From Bacillota bacterium (GTDB lineage: Bacteria > Bacillota > Clostridia > Christensenellales > Pumilibacteraceae), in assembly GCA_009780325.1 (NCBI GenBank), contig WRAF01000005.1, forward strand, positions 1 through 64,000: a stretch of DNA of 64,000 nt, read 5' to 3'. A program made the translations under genes and the position numbers. The notes beneath the pieces are model-generated. The model was not told the origin of the DNA and did not search any database. It saw nothing but the letters and a program-made list of their open reading frames with translations. Position 1 is the first letter of the stretch. Each line of letters begins with the position of its first letter. Shown here piece by piece: positions 10,501 through 19,103 of the stretch.

Positions 10501-10719
10501 AGTTTTATATCTAGGAATAACATCCTTAATAACCCTAGTCAAAACATGCCCAATATGAGGCATGCCGTTTGCCGTAGGCGGTCCGTCATAAAAAGAAAAC
10601 TCTTTTTTATCCTTATTCTTATCCAATGATTTATTAAAAATATCGTTTTTCTTCCAAAACGAAATTATATCTTTTTCTCTGTCTACAAAATTTAAATTTG
10701 AATCTACTTTGTCGTACAT
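7570..10719 (-). CDS. ileS: isoleucyl-tRNA synthetase (type 2)
   Basis: Charges tRNA-Ile. It has 1049 residues with the HIGH motif as PPTANGMPHIGHVL (about 46-60) and KMSKSKGNVV near 615. CPRCG and CECG metal-binding pairs are visible. The length and the block VEKSLGLDGKGEIEGYG match the archaeal/eukaryote-like type 2 enzymes, which are commonly mupirocin-insensitive. In the editing domain, residues about 299-312 read KDEILRCAQNDKKL, the translation of a dispersed repeat, so the gene appears to have absorbed an element in frame. AAGGAGGTA lies before the ATG. I find no T-box leader upstream. Confidence 0.96.
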   Translation of the reverse strand: MYDKVDSNLNFVDREKDIISFWKKNDIFNKSLDKNKDKKEFSFYDGPPTANGMPHIGHVLTRVIKDVIPRYKTMKGFNVRRKAGWDTHGLPVELEVEKSLGLDGKGEIEGYGVESFIKKCKESVFKYVSEWEKMSDRIGYWVDMDKPYVTYSDEYIESVWWSLSEIFKKGLIYKGHKIVPYCPRCGTALSSHEVAQGYKDVKDDTAVVKFKLKGDDNLFILAWTTTPWTLPSNAALCMHPDYEYSVVESEGSRYILAKELVGKHFEDGTYRIVETRKGKDFENLEYEPLFDFYNKTVNKDEILRCAQNDKKLKAHFITNDTYVTLDSGTGVVHIAPAFGEDDARVGKKYDLPFIQLVDEAGKFNSESGSYAGVFVKDADKHLIKELKEKGLLFSTEKYEHSYPFCWRCDTPLLYYARPTWFIKMTSLKNKLLKNNAKINWLPDSIGKGRMANFLENVVDWGLSRERYWGTPLPIWVCECGAMECIGSKAELIERGGIKKDIELHKPYVDSVLINCTKCSKKMKRTHEVIDCWYDSGSMPFAQYHYPFKNKDIFEKTFPAQFISEAVDQTRGWFYTLLAISALLFNKPAFKNCIVLGHVSDKNGIKMSKSKGNVVAPDEVIDKAGADAVRWYFYSGSALYLSSRFSYDMVVESQRKFLGTLWNTYSFYCLYADIDKFDPSKYNLNKCKLSLMDKWLLSGLNSLIEKVDKNLEDYKIVESSKEIIEFVDKLSNWYIRRSRERFWASGFDSDKQACFMTLYHTLKMLSLITAPFVPFMSEMIYQNIVRRVEKGAESVHLCDYPKADKKYIDKNLEDGMALILEAAYLGRAARNTVNIKTRQPLKRMLVASEKRVDGELVEILKGELNVKELEFINNADEYVSYELKPQLKTLGPKYGAKLGLIKQHLAENGMNVYNAVKDGDYEVELGGEKVVLAKDDILFNVINAAGFSAASGHGVSVILDIKLNESLIKEGYYRELVSKVQAMRKDSGFEVTDKIVLGVAGDDEIGQVIREFESEIKEDVQACKIVIGQIDGMIESNINGKLVKLQVKRV
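9783..9824 (-). repeat. in-frame fragment of a dispersed repeat inside ileS
   Basis: The plus-strand text TTTGTCATTCTGAGCACAAC followed by GAAGAATCTCATCC matches the arms of the family-1 intergenic repeats (TGTCATTCTG plus AAGAATCTC). On the coding strand it gives DEILRCAQNDK. Flanking sequence aligns with ordinary type 2 IleS, suggesting insertion in a tolerant surface loop of the editing domain. Confidence 0.55.
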
Positions 10720-10878
10720 AAAATACCTCCTTATATTTTATTATAATAAATGAAATTCTTCACTCTTAAGAATGATAAATTTAAAGATCACAAAACATAA
10801 AATTCTATCATTCTGCAAAAGCCCATTTTAAGCGGCATTAGATAAAGAATCCCATTTATATAAAACATTTCCTTTCTT

Positions 10879-10924
10879 AAAAAATAAGACAGCGTAAGTA
10901 GAAAATACTTCTCACGCCGTCTTT
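10879..10924 (-). terminator. hairpin with T-run upstream of ileS
   Basis: On the minus strand AAGACGGCGTGAGAAGT and ACTTACGCTGTCTT pair around a five-base loop, followed by ATTTTTT. It sits 55 bases past the SRP RNA end, so it would stop read-through from that gene before ileS. The rest of 10720-10979 shows only weak repeat-like sequence. Confidence 0.6.
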
Positions 10925-10979
10925 AATAAGTGCTCTGCTGCTTTTATCACAGCTATCATCGCACCTAAAGACAAAAAAA

Positions 10980-11246
10980 CCATGCAACCGTCTTTGACAA
11001 GTAAATGCCGAAGCGTTATTTTACCTAACAAGCTCCCCTAAAGCTACCTTGAGTCACACCCTAAAATCCGCTTAGTGCTGCTGCATCTCTGCCCTGACAC
11101 GGTTCACGGTATAGAATTGCTCAAGACCTTAAGATCAACGCCGCTAGATAAAAGCAGCCTTCCACACCACCGCCTAGGACGGCATTCTGCCCTACTGTAG
11201 CGGATTGTAGGTCCCAAGGGCACCGCTAGCTCCCCACATAGCATGG
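10980..11246 (-). ncRNA. ffs: signal recognition particle RNA, large Firmicute type
   Basis: On the minus strand the conserved SRP helix 8 block GTGAACCGTGTCAGG with GCAGCAGCACTAAG is present. The 5' Alu-type sequence GGGAGCTAGCGGTGCCC followed by GCAATCCGCTA-like text is typical of clostridial SRP RNAs. The 5' end CCATGC (11246-11241) pairs with GCATGG at the 3' end (10985-10980), closing a 267-nt molecule, close to the 271 nt of the Bacillus RNA. A T-run follows immediately. It partners Ffh in co-translational membrane targeting. Confidence 0.9.
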
Positions 11247-11435
11247 TAAAAAATATTATACCACACTAAAACCAATAAATCAAGCATTTTTTAATAGCAT
11301 AAATAAAATTATTATAATAATTAAATACGCTAACTCAAAAAAACCGAACACTGCAAGCTAAGGAAGCGGGCTTTAGCCACCTTATTTTATTGCATAAGTA
11401 AAATTATTGCAAAATGAATATGCTGACTCAAAAGC

Positions 11436-11801
11436 TTAAATCGACCTAGACAAATCAATCACCCTAAATCCAACATCTTCGTCCAACTCAAGCAAAAAGT
11501 ATACTCCCTTTCCCTGAGATTTTTCACTCATTAATTTTATTGCCTCCTCTCTTATCTCCTTAGCCGAAATTATTAAACCGCTTTGCCTATTTACACTAGT
11601 CACAAAATCATAAATAGACTCTTTATAATTTTTCTCCTCTGACGCCTTAAATGCAAGCTTTTTTGCCTTTACATCCAAGCCTATTGATATATACTTCGGG
11701 CTGCCCAATAACTCTATTGCCTCTTTATTAAATTTAATACCATATTTAGATATCGATACTGTAGGTCTTTTTATTTTTCCTATTGAAAAATTAAAGTTCA
11801 T
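11436..11801 (-). CDS. conserved hypothetical protein, divergent from an HTH regulator
   Basis: A 121-residue protein starting MNFNFSIGKIKRPTVSISKYG; an AGGAG site eight bases upstream makes this start better than the longer open frame. The N-terminal half (PTVSISKYGIKFNKEAIELLGSPKYI) resembles small proteins common on clostridial mobile elements, but I cannot assign a function. There is no signal peptide or membrane segment. It is transcribed away from the tandem-HTH gene at 11903, with 101 bases between, and may be its target. Confidence 0.6.
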   Translation of the reverse strand: MNFNFSIGKIKRPTVSISKYGIKFNKEAIELLGSPKYISIGLDVKAKKLAFKASEEKNYKESIYDFVTSVNRQSGLIISAKEIREEAIKLMSEKSQGKGVYFLLELDEDVGFRVIDLSRSI

Positions 11802-11902
11802 TTTTAATACTCCTGTACATTTATGATATAATAATGTAATAAGTATAACACCAATCAAGTGGCAATGCAACATTTTGCGACTACTTTGGACATATTTTTA
11901 AT

Positions 11903-12340
11903 ATGAAGATACTAAAAGATTTTGGAGACCGCCTAACTGAACTTATGCTTTTTGACAATCTTACAACAGAGGAGCTTGCTAAAAGGCTCAATATTGGTCG
12001 TTCAACAGTACACTTATGGAAAACAGGCAAAAGAAATATAACCTTATCTAATGCACTTAAACTTGCAGAATTTTTTGAATGCTCTCTTGATTTTTTATTG
12101 GGTCGTAGTGATGATAAATTAAGTTATACACCTCGTACCTATCCCCCATTTTATGATAGACTTTTGCAAATTATAGATGAAAAAGGAATGACTCGTTATC
12201 GTTTAGTTAAAGACACAAAAATATCTGACGGAAATCTTTATAGTTGGAAAAACGGCGGTAATCCATTTATACAAACTGTTATTGATTTAGCTGATTATTT
12301 TGGATATACACTTGATTGTTTTATTGGACTGGATAAATAA
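11903..12340 (+). CDS. XRE-family regulator with two HTH domains
   Basis: A 145-residue DNA-binding protein with two Cro/C1-type helix-turn-helix units. The first covers about 8-65 (LTTEELAKRLNIGRSTVHLW) and the second about 83-140 (MTRYRLVKDTKISDGNLYSW). The linker SYTPRTYPPFYDRL is shared with paralogues at 25164-25583 and 57391-57822. There is no inducer or membrane domain. No clear SD precedes the ATG. It is divergent from a small hypothetical gene, which suggests shared control and autoregulation. Confidence 0.85.
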   Translation: MKILKDFGDRLTELMLFDNLTTEELAKRLNIGRSTVHLWKTGKRNITLSNALKLAEFFECSLDFLLGRSDDKLSYTPRTYPPFYDRLLQIIDEKGMTRYRLVKDTKISDGNLYSWKNGGNPFIQTVIDLADYFGYTLDCFIGLDK

Positions 12341-12417
12341 GGTTGTGTCAACTAAAACATCCTTATTTAGGATATAATATTTTTATTATTATATAAAAGA
12401 CGAAGTATTTTCCTATA

Positions 12418-12475
12418 CTATAAAAAAAGGAGGCTAAAGCCCCCGACACGCCCTTACATTGGGCAGGCTTTTTTG
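12418..12475. repeat. family-2-like hairpin repeat
   Basis: ATAAAAAAAGGAGGCTAAAG precedes CCCCGACACGCCC and GGGCAGGCTTTTTTGGCTTC, a diverged member of the hairpin repeat seen best at 32.4, 35.9 and 48.7 kb. It could end transcription of the upstream regulator gene. Confidence 0.45.
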
Positions 12476-12554
12476 GCTTCTGATGCAATCTTATAATGGT
12501 GATATTTCATAGGGCATAAAAAAAGACTTAAAATTCTTAAGATATAAAAAATAG

Positions 12555-12583
12555 TTGACAACTTTTAAAAAATATAATATAAT
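12555..12583 (+). promoter_or_regulatory. sigma-A promoter of the PII-like gene
   Basis: TTGACA (12555-12560), a 17-base spacer and TATAAT (12578-12583). The start codon begins only six bases after the -10 box, so the predicted transcript starts at or within a base of the ATG. No Shine-Dalgarno can exist, which predicts a leaderless mRNA. Confidence 0.8.
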
Positions 12584-12589
12584 ATTAGT

Positions 12590-12928
12590 ATGAAAGCATT
12601 AATTTTTATTTTAAATGATGCGGATTTATTGCAGCCGCTATTAGATGAGTTAAAAAATGCAGGTGTCAGGGGCTGTACTATCTTTGACACAAGCGGTATG
12701 GGGCGTGAATTGGCATATAAAACCCCTGATGCTTTTAGCATGATTTTTGGGGCGGGAAAAAAGTCTATGCAGCAATCCAGCTCAAAGACATTAATGATGG
12801 TTGTCAGTGAAGAAAAAATTCCATCTATTTTAGATGCTATTGAAAGAATAGTAGGTTCTTTAGATGAACCAGGCAGCGGAATAGCATTCACTTATTCATT
12901 GGACATGGTTAAAGGTTTAAAGCTCTAA
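12590..12928 (+). CDS. small PII-like (GlnB-fold) signalling protein
   Basis: A 112-residue protein with the ferredoxin-like beta-alpha-beta layout of the PII/GlnB superfamily. ALIFILNDADLLQPLLDEL is followed by GVRGCTIFDTSGMG and later MMVVSEEKIPSILDAIERIVG. The T-loop region is short and lacks the classical uridylylated Tyr context, so it is better called PII-like. The ligand is unknown. A canonical promoter ends six bases before the ATG, giving a probable leaderless transcript. Its 3' end overlaps the convergent membrane-protein gene by 12 bases. Confidence 0.65.
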   Translation: MKALIFILNDADLLQPLLDELKNAGVRGCTIFDTSGMGRELAYKTPDAFSMIFGAGKKSMQQSSSKTLMMVVSEEKIPSILDAIERIVGSLDEPGSGIAFTYSLDMVKGLKL

Positions 12929-13441
12929 ATTATCCTCTTTATTATTATCCTCTTTTTTTAAGCGATTTAAAAACATTATTCCAAGCACTATCACACTGCC
13001 TTGCGCAAATATAAACAAAATATTCCCAATCAATTTTACTAGCATGCTTGTATCCGTATATCCTAAATATGTAATCACTGGAATCAACACAATTATTCCA
13101 AATAATTTTAAGACTATCCCAATAGCCTTAATTAAAACAAGTGTTTTTGCTATATCTTTGTCGCCTTTTTGTTTCTTAAATAGAATAAAGGCGGCAATTT
13201 TTAATATTAAACCAAAACCAATCAAAATAAATGATAATATCCTGCTAATCTCTAATATTCCAAGTTTTTGCTCTCTTGAAACATTACCAGCCCAATTTAA
13301 ATCACCGTTGTTTAATGCATATTGATTATAAGCAATTAATGAATTTAAACCAATAACAGAAAAAACATAAACCGCCACCATAGCAGTACCTATGATGCTT
13401 GATGAAATCAAACCCAATTTTTTTATGTTTTTTATTTTCAT
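12917..13441 (-). CDS. small multi-pass membrane protein of unknown function
   Basis: A 174-residue protein with about four membrane segments: near 10-35 (SSSIIGTAMVAVYVFSVIGL), 65-88, 100-125 (IGIVLKLFGIIVLIPVITYL) and 138-160. The tail is charged and acidic. I do not recognise the family. Its ATG overlaps the pflA stop as ATGA, so it is translationally coupled to the activase, but this gives no clear functional clue. It is convergent with the PII-like gene. Confidence 0.65.
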   Translation of the reverse strand: MKIKNIKKLGLISSSIIGTAMVAVYVFSVIGLNSLIAYNQYALNNGDLNWAGNVSREQKLGILEISRILSFILIGFGLILKIAAFILFKKQKGDKDIAKTLVLIKAIGIVLKLFGIIVLIPVITYLGYTDTSMLVKLIGNILFIFAQGSVIVLGIMFLNRLKKEDNNKEDNLEL

Positions 13442-14148
13442 AATATTTTATTTAAGTTAACCATCAATTCTTTAGATGGAGGCAGTACATTTTTTAAAGC
13501 ATAATCTATCCCAAGCTTTTCCCACTTATGTGCACCCATGCCATGATACGGCAATAGCTCAATAGTCCTAGCACCACTAGCTATCTCTTTTAAAGCCTTA
13601 ATTTGAGTCTCATTATCCGTAAACCCAGAAACGACTACTTGCCTTATAATAAAATCCTTTCTTATAGATTTCATATACTCTAGCACTGCCAGCGTTTTAT
13701 CTAAAGGCTGCCCCGCTAGTTTTTTATGCTGTTCATTATCTGTATGTTTTATATCTAAAAGTACCAAATCCACTTCATCCAGTACATTTTTCACATCATC
13801 AGTTAAAGCAACCCCGCCGCTAGTATCTAAACATGTATGAATCCCCTCTTTTTTTAATGCCTTGATTAATTCATATACAGCTTTTGATTGAACTAAAGGT
13901 TCACCACCCGACAAAGTTACTCCTCCGCCTTCTCCATAATAACTTTTATATTTTTTACAAAAATCAACTAAATATTGAACAGAATAACTAGCAAAAACTT
14001 GACTGCTTTTATCCTTGTTAAAAGCAGTCATTTCAGGATTGTGGCAATATAAACATTTTAATGGGCAGCCATGCAAAAATAGTACAGTCCTAAGACCTGG
14101 TCCATCATGCGCTCCAAGTGTTTCAATTGTAGAAATTTTTAAGTTCAT
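13438..14148 (-). CDS. pflA: pyruvate formate-lyase activating enzyme (radical SAM)
   Basis: Installs the glycyl radical on PflB using SAM and a [4Fe-4S] cluster. The 236-residue protein shows the cluster motif GCPLKCLYCHNPEM (CxxxCxxC, near residues 28-40), preceded by the GPGLRTVLF block, and the GGGVTLSGGEPL SAM-binding segment near 75-87. Length and order fit PflA. It lies 620 bases downstream of pflB on the same strand, separated by repeats, and overlaps the next gene by four bases. Confidence 0.94.
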   Translation of the reverse strand: MNLKISTIETLGAHDGPGLRTVLFLHGCPLKCLYCHNPEMTAFNKDKSSQVFASYSVQYLVDFCKKYKSYYGEGGGVTLSGGEPLVQSKAVYELIKALKKEGIHTCLDTSGGVALTDDVKNVLDEVDLVLLDIKHTDNEQHKKLAGQPLDKTLAVLEYMKSIRKDFIIRQVVVSGFTDNETQIKALKEIASGARTIELLPYHGMGAHKWEKLGIDYALKNVLPPSKELMVNLNKIL

Positions 14149-14769
14149 GCTTTAAAAAACCAATTATAATTCTTTAATATATAGAGCAAACAATCTTATG
14201 TATCTTCATCAAATAAAGTGTTTAAGAATGACGGGATTCTTGTTAAGAAGAGAACTAATGCTAAATATTAACCCCTTATGAAATCCATCACCGCACTTAT
14301 AATTTGCGATGAATCTCACTTGATAAGCCTTATGTCGTGAGAACTCCGCAAGCGACATCATCACAAAAATCCCTTGTGTGGATTACATAGTATGAAACTT
14401 ATTTTTAAAAAAAGAAATCCTTTATAAACGCTGAACCCACAAACACCCCTTGGCACAATCTTTCATAGCATGACAAAAAAATAAACTACTCACTAAATGC
14501 AGAAACTACTCCGCTTCAATCTATCTTTATCATCTTCTATAGAGAATCTCTTCTTTATTTTTTATGTTCGCAATGTATAATCTTAATTAATACGCTAGTG
14601 CATATGTGTTTCATTCTAGGCATAACTACACAATGTGCACCAGCAAATTAATACCTCACTGTCCGCTTTTATATTCCTCTAAATAAATCATTACCCCGCC
14701 CTATCCCTTCTACAAGCCTTTTTACCAACAAGCAACATCTAACTAAAAGCCGCTATTATATTTATTTAA
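14149..14769. repeat. repeat-filled gap between pflB and pflA
   Basis: No gene is visible. Bases about 14409-14460 carry the motif AAATCCTTTATAAACGCTGA followed by ACCCACAAACACC, which recurs in diverged form near 58.05, 59.52 and 61.10 kb. It is followed at about 14465-14566 by a family-1 inverted repeat whose loop (AAATGCAGAAACTACTCCGC) is also shared with the 58.2 and 61.3 kb copies. The remainder has short hairpins but nothing I can name. Confidence 0.55.
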
Positions 14770-16992
14770 TTAAAAGAATGTCCTTGAAATAACCTCTTCC
14801 CTATGCTTTGGACTAAGCACAGAAAACCTAACCGCATATCCAGATACCCTAATTGTCAAATGCGGATATTTATCAGGATCTTTATGCGCTTTTTCTAAAT
14901 CCTCTTTTGTATGCATATTTACATTTAAATGAAATCCGCCATTGGCAAAATATCCATCCATCATTTGCACCAAATTGCTTAAAACAGCATCTTCTTCTTT
15001 GCCTAATGTCTTTGGCACAATGCTAAATGTGTTAGAAATCCCGTCTTGACAGCATTCATAATTAAGTTTAGCAACCGAATTTAAACTTGCAAGCGCCCCG
15101 TTTTTTTCTCTATTATGAAAAGGATTTGCCCCTGGCGCAAAAGGCACACCAGTTCTTCTTCCGCACGGAGTATTGCCAGTTAGTTTTCCATACACAACAT
15201 TTGATGTGATAGTCAACACACTTAAAGTATGTTTTGCACCTCTATGGCAAGGAGTTTTTTGAAGTGACTTGTAAAAATATTCAACAATCTCAGCTGCAAT
15301 GTTATCAACTCTTTCATCGTCATTACCAAAAGTAGGAAAATCTCCTTTAGTATCAAAATCCACAATCAAGCCGTTTTTATCCACAATCGGAGTCACTTTA
15401 GCATGCTTAATCGCCGACAAGCTATCCGCTAGCACTGAAATACCTGCAATACCAAATGCCATCAACTTTTCTACATTAGTATCATGAAACGCCAATTGTA
15501 CACTCTCATATGCATACTTGTTATGCATATAATGAATGACATTCATTGTATTTACATATTGCTTGCATAAATAATCCACGCATTCATAAAAACTCTTTTT
15601 GACTTTTTCATAGTCAAGAGGCTTTGCAGGATCATTAAAACCAATTCTTTCTGGCAAAATTTGCTCACCTGATAGTTCATCTTTTCCGCCATTCAATGCT
15701 AAAAGCAATAATTTAACGATATTGCACCTTGCACCAAAATATTGCATTTGTTTGCCCAGCGTCATAGCCGACACACAGCATGCAATACCATAATCATCGC
15801 CAAATATGGGTTTCATTAAATCATCATTTTCGTATTGTACACTTGATGTATCATGTGATACTTTTGCACAATATTTTTTAAAATTATTAGGTAAATCTTT
15901 AGACCAAAGCACTGTCATATTTGGCTCAGGCGCAGTATCAAGATTATATAAAGTATGCAAAAACCTAAAAGAAGTTTTTGTAACCATTGTACGCCCGTCT
16001 ATACACATCCCGCCAATTGCCTCTGTCACCCAAGTCGGATCACCTGCAAAAAGCGCATTATAATCAGGAGTCCTAAGGTGGCGTGCCATTCTCAATTTCA
16101 ATACAAATTGATCCACCAATTCTTGCACACCATTTTCATCAATCGCACCGCTTTTTAAATCCTTCTCAAAATAGATATCAAAAAAAGTGCTGACTCGCCC
16201 TAAACTCATCGCCGCTCCGTTAGCCTCTTTAATTGCCCCTAAATAAGCATAATATGTCCATTGAACCGCCTCTCTAGAATTTGCAGCAGGTTTAGAAATA
16301 TCGTCACCATAAAGCGCTGCCATTTCTTTTAAGTTATTTAACGACTCAATTTGATGAAAGACTTCTTCACGCAAGATAATTACATCATCAGTCATAGTAC
16401 GCTCACCAAGTTCAGAAAAATCTTTTTGCTTTTCTGCAATTAGTTTATCAGCCCCGTACAAAGCTAATCTTCTATAGTCACCTATTATCCTTCCCCTTCC
16501 ATATGCATCAGGCAACCCAGTGATTACTCCATTTTTTCTAAATTTTTTCATCTCTGGTGTATAAACTTTAAACACACCATCATTATGCGTAGTCTTATAT
16601 TTAAACTGTTCTTCAACTTTATCACTCACTTTATATCCATACGCCGTGCAAGCCTCTCTTGCCATTTTGATTCCGCCATATGGATTTAATAATCTTTTTA
16701 ACGGCTCATCTGTTTGAAAACCTTTAATAAGTTCATTCTTTTTATCCAAATAGCCCGCCTTGTGCGAAAGCACACCAGCAGGGACAGATGTGTCCACATC
16801 TAAAACACCGCCATTATCTTTTTCTTTTTCTAGCAGCTTAAAAAAAGCATCTCTTAACTTTGCCGTTTTTGTGCTGACTCCAGCCAAAAATTTATGATCT
16901 CCCTCATAAGGAGAAAAGTTATCTACAATAAATTGTCTTACATCAATTTTTTCTTGCCATTTTTGACCACAAAAGTTTTTCCAATTTTCCAT
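14770..16992 (-). CDS. pflB: formate C-acetyltransferase (pyruvate formate-lyase)
   Basis: Converts pyruvate and CoA to acetyl-CoA and formate under anoxia. It has 740 residues. The catalytic adjacent cysteines are in [10 protein letters not shown] (Cys405-Cys406), and the glycyl-radical motif [12 protein letters not shown] is near the C-terminus with Gly718. The catalytic cysteines and glycine of true PFL, rather than a diol dehydratase, are in place. A canonical promoter lies just upstream on the minus strand and pflA lies downstream. Highly expressed genes of this kind commonly have such promoters. Confidence 0.97.
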   Translation of the reverse strand: MENWKNFCGQKWQEKIDVRQFIVDNFSPYEGDHKFLAGVSTKTAKLRDAFFKLLEKEKDNGGVLDVDTSVPAGVLSHKAGYLDKKNELIKGFQTDEPLKRLLNPYGGIKMAREACTAYGYKVSDKVEEQFKYKTTHNDGVFKVYTPEMKKFRKNGVITGLPDAYGRGRIIGDYRRLALYGADKLIAEKQKDFSELGERTMTDDVIILREEVFHQIESLNNLKEMAALYGDDISKPAANSREAVQWTYYAYLGAIKEANGAAMSLGRVSTFFDIYFEKDLKSGAIDENGVQELVDQFVLKLRMARHLRTPDYNALFAGDPTWVTEAIGGMCIDGRTMVTKTSFRFLHTLYNLDTAPEPNMTVLWSKDLPNNFKKYCAKVSHDTSSVQYENDDLMKPIFGDDYGIACCVSAMTLGKQMQYFGARCNIVKLLLLALNGGKDELSGEQILPERIGFNDPAKPLDYEKVKKSFYECVDYLCKQYVNTMNVIHYMHNKYAYESVQLAFHDTNVEKLMAFGIAGISVLADSLSAIKHAKVTPIVDKNGLIVDFDTKGDFPTFGNDDERVDNIAAEIVEYFYKSLQKTPCHRGAKHTLSVLTITSNVVYGKLTGNTPCGRRTGVPFAPGANPFHNREKNGALASLNSVAKLNYECCQDGISNTFSIVPKTLGKEEDAVLSNLVQMMDGYFANGGFHLNVNMHTKEDLEKAHKDPDKYPHLTIRVSGYAVRFSVLSPKHREEVISRTFF

Positions 16993-17029
16993 TAATTTTG
17001 CCTCACTTTGATTTTTTTATTTCAAATAT

Positions 17030-17058
17030 AGTATACTCAAATATAATCGTCTTGTCAA
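17030..17058 (-). promoter_or_regulatory. pflB promoter
   Basis: Reading the minus strand, TTGACA (17058-17053), a 17-base spacer and TATACT (17035-17030) stand about 40 bases before the pflB start codon. It is the best sigma-A match in the 302-base gap between pflB and the divergent mini-lipoprotein gene. Confidence 0.75.
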
Positions 17059-17177
17059 CAAATCTAAGGCATTAATAATGTGCTTTTAAAAGAATTTATA
17101 AATATTAGTTGTGCCCAAATATTTTGACAAATATACAATTTTTTTGTATATTTACTTAATTTACCTATAAAAATTAC

Positions 17178-17206
17178 TTGCCATTCAATTTTATTTATGA
17201 TAAACT
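17178..17206 (+). promoter_or_regulatory. promoter of the cysteine-rich lipoprotein gene
   Basis: TTGCCA (17178-17183), 17 bases, TAAACT (17201-17206) on the plus strand. The leader to the ATG is about 80 bases and ends in AAAAGGAGGAG, a very strong ribosome binding site. Confidence 0.6.
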
Positions 17207-17294
17207 GAACCAAGTAGTCTATTATTGCATAGATTACAATAATACTTTTCTTATTTTCTAGATATGAAAAGAAAAAAGGAGGAGCACATTACAT

Positions 17295-17483
17295 ATGATT
17301 AAAAAAATGTTCACTGGTATGAAAAAATGGTTAATCGCTATTATGGTGATACTTTTCGTAGTACCTGTTGCGTTTATCATTTCTGCTTGTCAAGATCCAG
17401 TATGTCCAGATGATTGTGACACTGAATGCGTTTGCACTGAGTGCGATTGCGAAGACGGAACATGCGAATGTCACGAGGAATAA
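17295..17483 (+). CDS. cysteine-rich mini-lipoprotein, metallothionein-like tail
   Basis: A 62-residue protein I do not recognise. Residues 1-31 form a lipoprotein signal peptide (KKMFTGMKKW then a hydrophobic run) ending in the lipobox IISAC. The mature part is only 31 residues and contains nine cysteines counting the lipidated one, in a CxxxCxxxC, CxCxxCxC, CxC pattern among Asp/Glu, with a final His (CECHEE). This acidic, Cys-dense layout resembles metallothioneins or metal-binding peptides, here tethered outside the membrane. It has its own promoter, a strong AAGGAGGAG site and a terminator, so it looks a real, well-expressed gene. Metal or redox role is inference. Confidence 0.75.
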   Translation: MIKKMFTGMKKWLIAIMVILFVVPVAFIISACQDPVCPDDCDTECVCTECDCEDGTCECHEE

Positions 17484-17510
17484 GAGGCTAGAGCTCTAAA
17501 ATATAGTTGA

Positions 17511-17545
17511 AAAAAACTCCCCCTATTGACCTAGAGGGAGTTTTA
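17511..17545 (+). terminator. terminator of the mini-lipoprotein gene
   Basis: AAAACTCCCCCT pairs with AGGGAGTTTT across a short loop and ends in a T-run, 30 bases after the stop codon. Confidence 0.75.
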
Positions 17546-17891
17546 TCACCTCTTAGCAACTTGCACATTTATTATATATGTGCAGCAAAAATGTATTTAA
17601 TATAATTTTAATACATAAATTATGATAAATCCGCCCTTAGGTAGGCGGTTTAGGCGCTTTACATAGGCGCCTTTTTAAGTTAGAGAATTAATTTTGATAT
17701 TTATTGCCTTGTTTATAACTAATAAAGGGCATTAAACCCAAGGCAAGCCCTGCAAAAAAAACACCTTTGGTGTTTTTGGAACCGCCGCAAGCGACGGGGC
17801 TTTATACCTTTTCGATGGTTTCAAAAATGTCCTTGCAAGCAAACGTTTTTGCTCGGTTGATAAATGTATCTTAATATATTTTTTAACATAT
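17546..17891. repeat. hairpins and a family-3 repeat between genes
   Basis: This gap holds two GC-rich hairpins (CCGCCCTTAGGTAGGCGG near 17631 and GGCGCTTTACATAGGCGCC near 17653). At about 17721 it has AATAAAGGGCATTAAACCCA followed by AGGCAAGCCC, the start of a repeat also present at 48.08, 48.23 and 52.59 kb. No gene is supported. Confidence 0.5.
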
Positions 17892-17927
17892 AAAAAAAGA
17901 ACGATAAATAACAATCGTTCTTTTTTT
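17892..17927 (-). terminator. terminator of the rplM-rpsI operon
   Basis: AAAGAACGAT and ATCGTTCTTT form a stem with T-runs on both sides, seven bases past the rpsI stop. It may work in both directions. Confidence 0.75.
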
Positions 17928-17934
17928 ATACATA

Positions 17935-18351
17935 TTATCTTTTTGAAAACTGCGGTGCTTTTCTTGCTTTTTTCAAACCGTACTTCTTTCTTTCTTTCAT
18001 TCTTGGATCTCTTGTTAAAAATCCTGCTTTTTTTAATTCTGCCCTATATCCAATATCTGCATTAATAAGCGCCCTTGAAATCCCATGCCTAATTGCCCCA
18101 GCCTGCCCTGTAACACCGCCGCCCTTAACATTAACATGAATATCAAATTTTGCACCAGAACCCGTCAATACAAGCGGCTGATTAACAATCAATTTTAAAG
18201 TCCCTAATCCAAAATAATCATCCAGCGGTCTTTTATTAACAATAATAGTACCCCCGCCTGGTATTAATCTAACCCTAGCAATAGATTTTTTGCGTCTACC
18301 TGTTCCCCAAAATGCCAATTTTTTCTTAACAACTTTTCCACTAGCTGCCAT
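17935..18351 (-). CDS. rpsI: 30S ribosomal protein S9
   Basis: Small-subunit protein whose C-terminal tail reaches the P-site tRNA. The 138-residue sequence shows [17 protein letters not shown] near the start, [21 protein letters not shown] in the middle, and the conserved basic end [18 protein letters not shown]. It follows rplM with a two-base gap, the standard L13-S9 operon. Confidence 0.97.
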   Translation of the reverse strand: MAASGKVVKKKLAFWGTGRRKKSIARVRLIPGGGTIIVNKRPLDDYFGLGTLKLIVNQPLVLTGSGAKFDIHVNVKGGGVTGQAGAIRHGISRALINADIGYRAELKKAGFLTRDPRMKERKKYGLKKARKAPQFSKR

Positions 18352-18353
18352 GA

Positions 18354-18809
18354 TTATTTATCCCCCTTATAATTTTTTTCCACTAACTTAAATTCAATAG
18401 GCTGCTGCGCCACATGCGGATGCTCATTGCCTTTGTACACTCTTAATTTTTTTAAAGATTTTCTGCCCAAAGCATTTTTAGGAAGCATTCCTTTAATCGC
18501 AACAGACACAGCCTCATCAGATTTTTCTGCCATAAATTTTTTATATTTAATCTCTTTCATTCCGCCCATATATAATGTGTGATAACGATGCATTTTTTGC
18601 TCTAATTTTTTTCCAGTCAATAAAACCTTGTCCGAATTTAATATAATCACAAAATCACCTACATCTACATGCGGAGTAAACTCAGGTTTATTTTTGCCAC
18701 GCAAAACGCTTGCAACTTGAGCTGCCAAACGACCCAGAGGCACACCATCAGCGTCAACAACATACCATTTTTTTTGTATGTCAGACTCTTTTGCCATAAA
18801 AGTTTTCAT
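18354..18809 (-). CDS. rplM: 50S ribosomal protein L13
   Basis: Early-assembly large-subunit protein. The 151 residues show [35 protein letters not shown] and [21 protein letters not shown], all L13 signatures, at typical length. It is the first gene of the rplM-rpsI operon; an AAAGGTGA SD lies upstream and tRNA-Leu precedes it on the same strand. Confidence 0.97.
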   Translation of the reverse strand: MKTFMAKESDIQKKWYVVDADGVPLGRLAAQVASVLRGKNKPEFTPHVDVGDFVIILNSDKVLLTGKKLEQKMHRYHTLYMGGMKEIKYKKFMAEKSDEAVSVAIKGMLPKNALGRKSLKKLRVYKGNEHPHVAQQPIEFKLVEKNYKGDK

Positions 18810-18927
18810 CTATATTTTTCACCTTTAAAATAATATTTTACCTTTTTGTCATTTCACGCTAACAAAAAGAAAGTCGCTTTTTTCTTCAATTTAAGGGGCT
18901 AATCTTAATCAAATACTCAAAAGCATT

Positions 18928-19011
18928 TGGTGCGGACGACTGGACTTGAACCAGCACATCGGAAGATACCAGATTCTAAGTCTGGCGCGTCTGCCATTCC
19001 GCCACGTCCGC
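18928..19011 (-). tRNA. tRNA-Leu (anticodon UAG)
   Basis: The minus strand folds as a class II tRNA: acceptor GCGGACG paired with CGTCCGC, discriminator A and an encoded CCA. The anticodon arm CCAGACTTAGAATCTGG gives anticodon TAG. A short variable arm and the T arm GCTGGTTCAAGTCCAGT follow. It reads CUA-type leucine codons. Confidence 0.95.
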
Positions 19012-19103
19012 ACATGCAACATAAATCATATCATATTAAAAAACAAAACGCAAGCATATTTATTGCATTTAGAAAAAATTTTTTTGAAACTTGTTATTAA
19101 ATG

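Noticed and set aside
10720-10979. T-box leader of ileS
   Set aside because: No specifier loop or GGGTGGTACCGCG-like T-box sequence on the minus strand.
17732-17914. Minus-strand ORF of 60 codons between rpsI and the mini-lipoprotein gene
   Set aside because: Overlaps a terminator and a family-3 repeat; no SD; low-complexity residues.
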